Source of the DNA: Prochilodus magdalenae
Taxonomy: Eukaryota; Chordata; Actinopteri; Characiformes; Prochilodontidae
Direction of reading: 5' to 3'
NCBI GenBank assembly: GCA_024036415.1
Contig: JAMWET010003934.1
Span: forward strand, 553,001 to 617,000
Length of the DNA stretch: 64,000 nucleotides
Shown here: piece by piece, positions 60,393 through 64,000 of the stretch
How positions within the stretch are numbered: position 1 is the stretch's first letter
Layout: each line of letters starts with the position of its first letter
Translations under genes and position numbers: made by a program
Notes under the pieces: model-generated
The model's database searches: none
Seen by the model: the letters and a program-made list of their open reading frames with translations, nothing else
Told to the model about the DNA's origin: nothing

Positions 60393-60478
60393 TAGCACGG
60401 GACCAGGAATCAAACCCCAGTCTCCCACATGGGGTGACTGCCCACTGGCAGGTAGTGGTTATCCGTTGTGCCACACCA
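60393..60478 (-). mobile_element. tRNA-derived SINE head or tRNA relic
   Basis: The minus strand, from about 60475, reads gtggcacaacggataaccac (an A-box TGGC..A..GG), then agactggggtttgattcctg (a B-box GGTTTGATTCC) at the correct spacing for a pol III promoter. The body does not fold as an intact tRNA with a CCA-proximal stem, so a SINE head or decayed tRNA is more likely than a functional tRNA gene. Confidence 0.55.
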
Positions 60479-61159
60479 ACTGCGTGTAGCTATATGAACA
60501 GCATCATACAGTAACGTGTTACCAGTAATTCTTACTCAGCAAAGTATAATTACTGACCCAGTGGAGCCCAATCTAACCTTTAAATGTGCCAGGTGGCAAT
60601 GCTGCTTCCTTCATTCCAAACCAAATCACAGGTGTGTAAATGAGCATGTAAAACCACATCTGAGCTTTTTTCACCCTAACCGAAGTCACATACAAAACAT
60701 ACAATACAAAATACTTAATGAATGCATCCTATGGTACCTTTTAATGTACTGTTATGTTTCAAAATATATTAATTTGTTGCATTAGAAATTATTTAATTTA
60801 AGTATGATTACTGTTACTGATATAATAATTAACTAATAGTTAATTATCAATATGTTGCCTGCTTCTTAAGGGTTGTTTCCGTTCTGTACTCAGTCATTAT
60901 GGTCATATATATCAGATGTAAAAAAATAAATATTATGTGATTATTTTCTGCAATAGAAGCAACGAACAGTGGAAGCAGAATGATAACAGTGGGTGAACCG
61001 AGGATGAAAGCATCTGTGGAAAAGACTATTTCCAAAATCACACGGTTGTTATTAGTTGTTCGTGTTATGTCTTGGCTGACCGACTACATTTGGAGGGGGA
61101 AACTGTATGAATTAGATTTTTGCCAGACTTCCTTTAAAGTTGTTGAGCACGGCTGTAGT

Positions 61160-61174
61160 CCACCAGATGGTGCT
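61160..61174 (+). promoter_or_regulatory. CTCF-like motif
   Basis: ccaccagatggtgct resembles the CTCF core (CCACCAGATGGCGCT type) with T for the usual C at one position. It lies downstream of kmt2e. Confidence 0.3.
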
Positions 61175-61699
61175 ATTGAGCAGCTGGCAGGTTTAATACG
61201 GTCAGCATGCTGCGTCTGGACTTAGCAGGTTTCTAAAAGATGAAGGTTTATTCTTCTTCACTGAGTAGCTCCCCAACTTTAACAAAAATAAACACAATTC
61301 ATTTTCAACAAAACAGCCTTCCAAACCCCAATGGCTACTGAGAGAAAATCTTTATTCCTTTAAATCTGCACAAACTGTTTTTTATTGATCTACAGTTCAT
61401 CTGTTTTTATACAGTTTATAGTTGTATAGAATATTTACATTGTTCTTTTCTTATTCTTTTATGTACATGATCATCAGACAAGACAGACACTTGACATTTT
61501 TGAAGGTTTTTTCTTACTTGACTTTTTCAAAGATTTGTTTCAATAATAGTGGTGTTATTCTTTACCGAACACTCTCCAGCTGAGAGAACATCTTTAGTCT
61601 AACCCGTATAGGAGCTGTGTAAGTTTTACCATCTGAGGTTCTGTAATGTAAGTCTTTTCTGATAATATTTACAGTATGATTCCGATACAAATGTACAGT

Positions 61700-61990
61700 G
61701 TGGGGCTGGAGTTTATGGAGTCTGACAGTGATTCCAGTATAAATGTGTTTATACAGTCTTGACAGTAGTAACTGTGGAGTGATTTTAATCCAGTATGAAT
61801 CTGCAGTGTGTAGTTTATACAGTCTGACAGTAATAACTGTGGAGTGATTTTAATCCAGTATGAGTCTGCAGTGTGTAGTTTATACAGTCTGACAGTAATA
61901 ACCGTGATTGCTGTAATTATAGTGGAGTGATTTTGATCCAGTATGTATTTGTAGTTGGTGCAGTTCTTAGAGTCTGACTAATAATTATGG
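61700..61990. repeat. About 65-bp minisatellite-like tandem repeat
   Basis: The unit begins tctgacagtaataactgtgg, continues agtgattttaatccagtatg and ends with a tgcagtgtgtagtttatacag-like segment. Two near-identical full copies lie at about 61757-61822 and 61823-61887. Flanking copies at about 61720-61756 and 61888-61985 are partial or carry an insertion. Confidence 0.85.
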
Positions 61991-62800
61991 AGTGAGTCTG
62001 AAATATGGACAACTGACACTACAGGCCCCCTTATGGTAAAATCCAGCTCCAATATCCAGCTCCAGCCTAAAGGGGAAGGCCACCATTCTTTCCAAATTTT
62101 TGCATAATGCACTTTTCAAGAGGTAAACAATATTGCCTTTTAAACTATTAAACTGTAGTAATGGGAGGCGGGCGCATGGAGATTAATAGCTCTAAAAGCA
62201 ATGTCACAAATGCATACAGTTTTGCTTGCTGATGAATGACAGTATAGTTGCTTTGGGCATACAGTGTATTTTTAAAACCTCAGAGGAAGCATGTAGTTTC
62301 ACTTGTGGTTCTGGATAGTAAATAAAATGGGAATATTTCACATCTCACTCACTAATTATACAGAAAATCTGAAAAATCAATGGAATTCCCCTTTAATACA
62401 CAGGTGTGCATGTGTCCAAGGTCACCTCAGCTACAGCTGTGTTCTGTGCATTTTACCGTTTACAGATTGACTTCATTTAGACAGTGACAATACCAAGATA
62501 ACGTTACAGCACCGGCTGAGCACAGCATTAGTATGGCACACACGACTCTACTGTACTAACACTGTCTAAGAACAGGAGCAAGAAGAAAATATCAAAGACA
62601 GAGATACAGAAACGGCAACATGTATGCACTGGGTACTGTAATGGATAAACACTTCAGACTCTTCTACTTCAATAAATACTCATAGTGTGTCTACACTGTG
62701 TTTTCTGCTTGTGTTTGATTTTCACATTTATTCCAGACAGACAACAAATCCTGTAATAACTGCCTGATTTTGAAACAGCATTCATCAAGACCTAGCTACA
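61991..62800. other. Non-coding stretch, nothing recognised
   Basis: AT-rich DNA. Plus-strand tttatt at about 61351-61356 could be a minus-strand AATAAA, so part of 61.3-64 kb may be the 3' UTR of a convergent gene whose coding part lies beyond the window. SRPK2 occupies this position in mammals, but no coding evidence is seen here. Confidence 0.4.
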
Positions 62801-62802
62801 GA

Positions 62803-63873
62803 TACACTGCCCATCAAAAGTTTGGGGACACTTTTTAAACAAAATGTATTGTGTCATCTTTGATGGTTTGCAGTAGATTACCATACATCAGATATATTCA
62901 AAGCATAATAATATACCACATATAACTAAATACACTTCATCTCCTAAAAAGGCTGTAGATATCTGCACATCCAGCGTTTCTTCTGAAACCACAGGTATTA
63001 ACAGGGAGTTTGCCACCATTTGCTGCATTAACAGTCTCTACTCTTTTAAGAAAACTTTACACTAGATGTTGGAACATCGCTATGACAATGTGATTGCATT
63101 CAGCTCCAAGAGCATTAGAGAGGTCAGCTACTAATGTTGGATGATTAGTTCTGGGTGTCACTCCAACTCATTCCAGTGGATGGAGCTCCATCACTTCACA
63201 GAACAAAAAAGTTGCAGGGCAGTTGCCTCTAACTGGAGCTCTAACCATAGGCTCATGTGTGGCTGCTCCAGAACTTCCCATTTTATTTGCTGTGCTTTTC
63301 TTTGGAGATCATACAAACTGTAAGAGCACAGTTGAGGGCTTGTGGCAGCAGTGGATGCACCCTTAAGTAGCTGAATTCACATATTAGAAGGGCTGTCTGG
63401 ATATTTCTATACAGATAATGTATCAGTTACTCTCCTGGCTGGGAATAAAGCCAAAGTCCATGCATTAGATTCCCCTGTTGTGTTGTTGGCACTCATCAGC
63501 TGTTTGAAACACTTTTGGGGCAAAATAGCTTCACAATTAGCTACAATTAACAATACTTGAAAATGATTATTGTCATTATTTGGGCAAGGAAGAAAGTTTT
63601 GAAGATAAATATAGCCCAGCGGATTATCACATAGCTGCTTTATGATATTTAACCCCTTCTTACATAAGCCATTCATGTCCAACATGATATGGAAAAATGC
63701 TACAGAATTAGTTCTGATTGGTCTTCAATTAGTTCTCAATGAGTTACATCTTGAATAAACATATAATAGTACTTATTAAATGTTTTATTATTATTATTAT
63801 TATTGTTTTCATAGTTTTACTATATGGATCAGAATTTGGCAAGGTGTCCACAAGTGTTTGATGTGCAGTGTTT
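62803..63873 (-). mobile_element. Decayed Tc1-like DNA transposon
   Basis: The left end, tacactgcccatcaaaagtt then tggggacac, is mirrored by the right end aggtgtccacaagtgtttga then tgtgcagtgt (63842-63871). Inside, 63000-63300 resembles the transposase-coding part of fish Tc1-like elements in minus orientation, but no continuous frame remains. The same internal block recurs at 33.6-33.7 kb. Full length is about 1.07 kb, shorter than the usual 1.2-1.6 kb, so it is internally deleted. Confidence 0.65.
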
Positions 63874-64000
63874 ATTAGTTTTTATCTGCTTTGTTGTCTT
63901 AACACTCATTTGAAAGCAGCATCTTATGACTAGATGCACTCCTTAACGGTCATACACTTGATTGCAACAATAGTTTTGGCACCCTTGCTTGGTTTTAAAG

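Noticed and set aside
61300..64000. srpk2 3' UTR on the minus strand
   Set aside because: In mammals SRPK2 lies convergent to KMT2E, but there is no coding exon or decisive signal here, so it is mentioned only as a possibility.

Overview
The window is vertebrate nuclear DNA, most likely from a teleost fish. Genes are split by GT-AG introns. CpG-poor intergenic DNA is full of dinucleotide microsatellites, with TG or TC tracts close to 100 bp. Decayed Tc1-like, hAT-like, L2/Rex-like LINE and tRNA-headed SINE copies of the kind common in fish are scattered throughout. No bacterial, phage or CRISPR features were seen. The species cannot be named from the sequence alone.

Layout. (1) 1-5.2 kb, + strand: the last three coding exons of a KDM7-family JmjC histone demethylase, probably kdm7a, then a long 3' UTR. 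(2) 5.7-9.1 kb, - strand: the complete three-exon ndufb2 gene, a complex I accessory subunit of 100 aa. It lies tail to tail with kdm7a. (3) 9.1-17 kb: non-coding DNA with CTCF-like sites, two CpG-rich promoter-like islands (about 10.6 and 13.0-13.5 kb), a long near-perfect fold-back repeat at 11.25-11.62 kb, a hAT-like element and a SINE. (4) 17.2-59.3 kb, + strand: the whole kmt2e (MLL5) gene. It has a likely non-coding first exon at 17.2-17.5 kb, a 17-kb first intron and 23 coding exons from 34631 to 58036. The exons join in frame to a 1630-aa protein. Its parts are an N-terminal HCF-1-binding DHNY motif, a PHD finger (about residues 125-172), a divergent SET domain (about 334-455), a long basic/Ser-rich middle and a proline-rich C-terminus. 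(5) 59.3-64 kb: non-coding DNA with a tRNA-derived SINE, a 65-bp tandem repeat and a decayed Tc1-like transposon.

Two of the three genes act on chromatin: KDM7 demethylates histone lysines and KMT2E reads H3K4me3. The third works in the mitochondrial respiratory chain. Their adjacency looks like conserved or rearranged chromosome order, not a functional operon. kdm7a and ndufb2 lie in the same human cytogenetic region (7q34), which supports the kdm7a name. KMT2E is also on human 7q, but elsewhere.

I found no clear new biological system. The most unusual items are the fold-back hairpin at 11.3 kb, the upstream ORF whose stop codon overlaps the kmt2e start codon (ATGA), the long TC tract ending in a decoy CAG acceptor inside a kmt2e intron, and the cluster of very long TG/TC tracts through kmt2e introns 1-3. 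Gene calls rest on reading protein similarity by eye and on exon phases that fit. Transposon family names are approximate.
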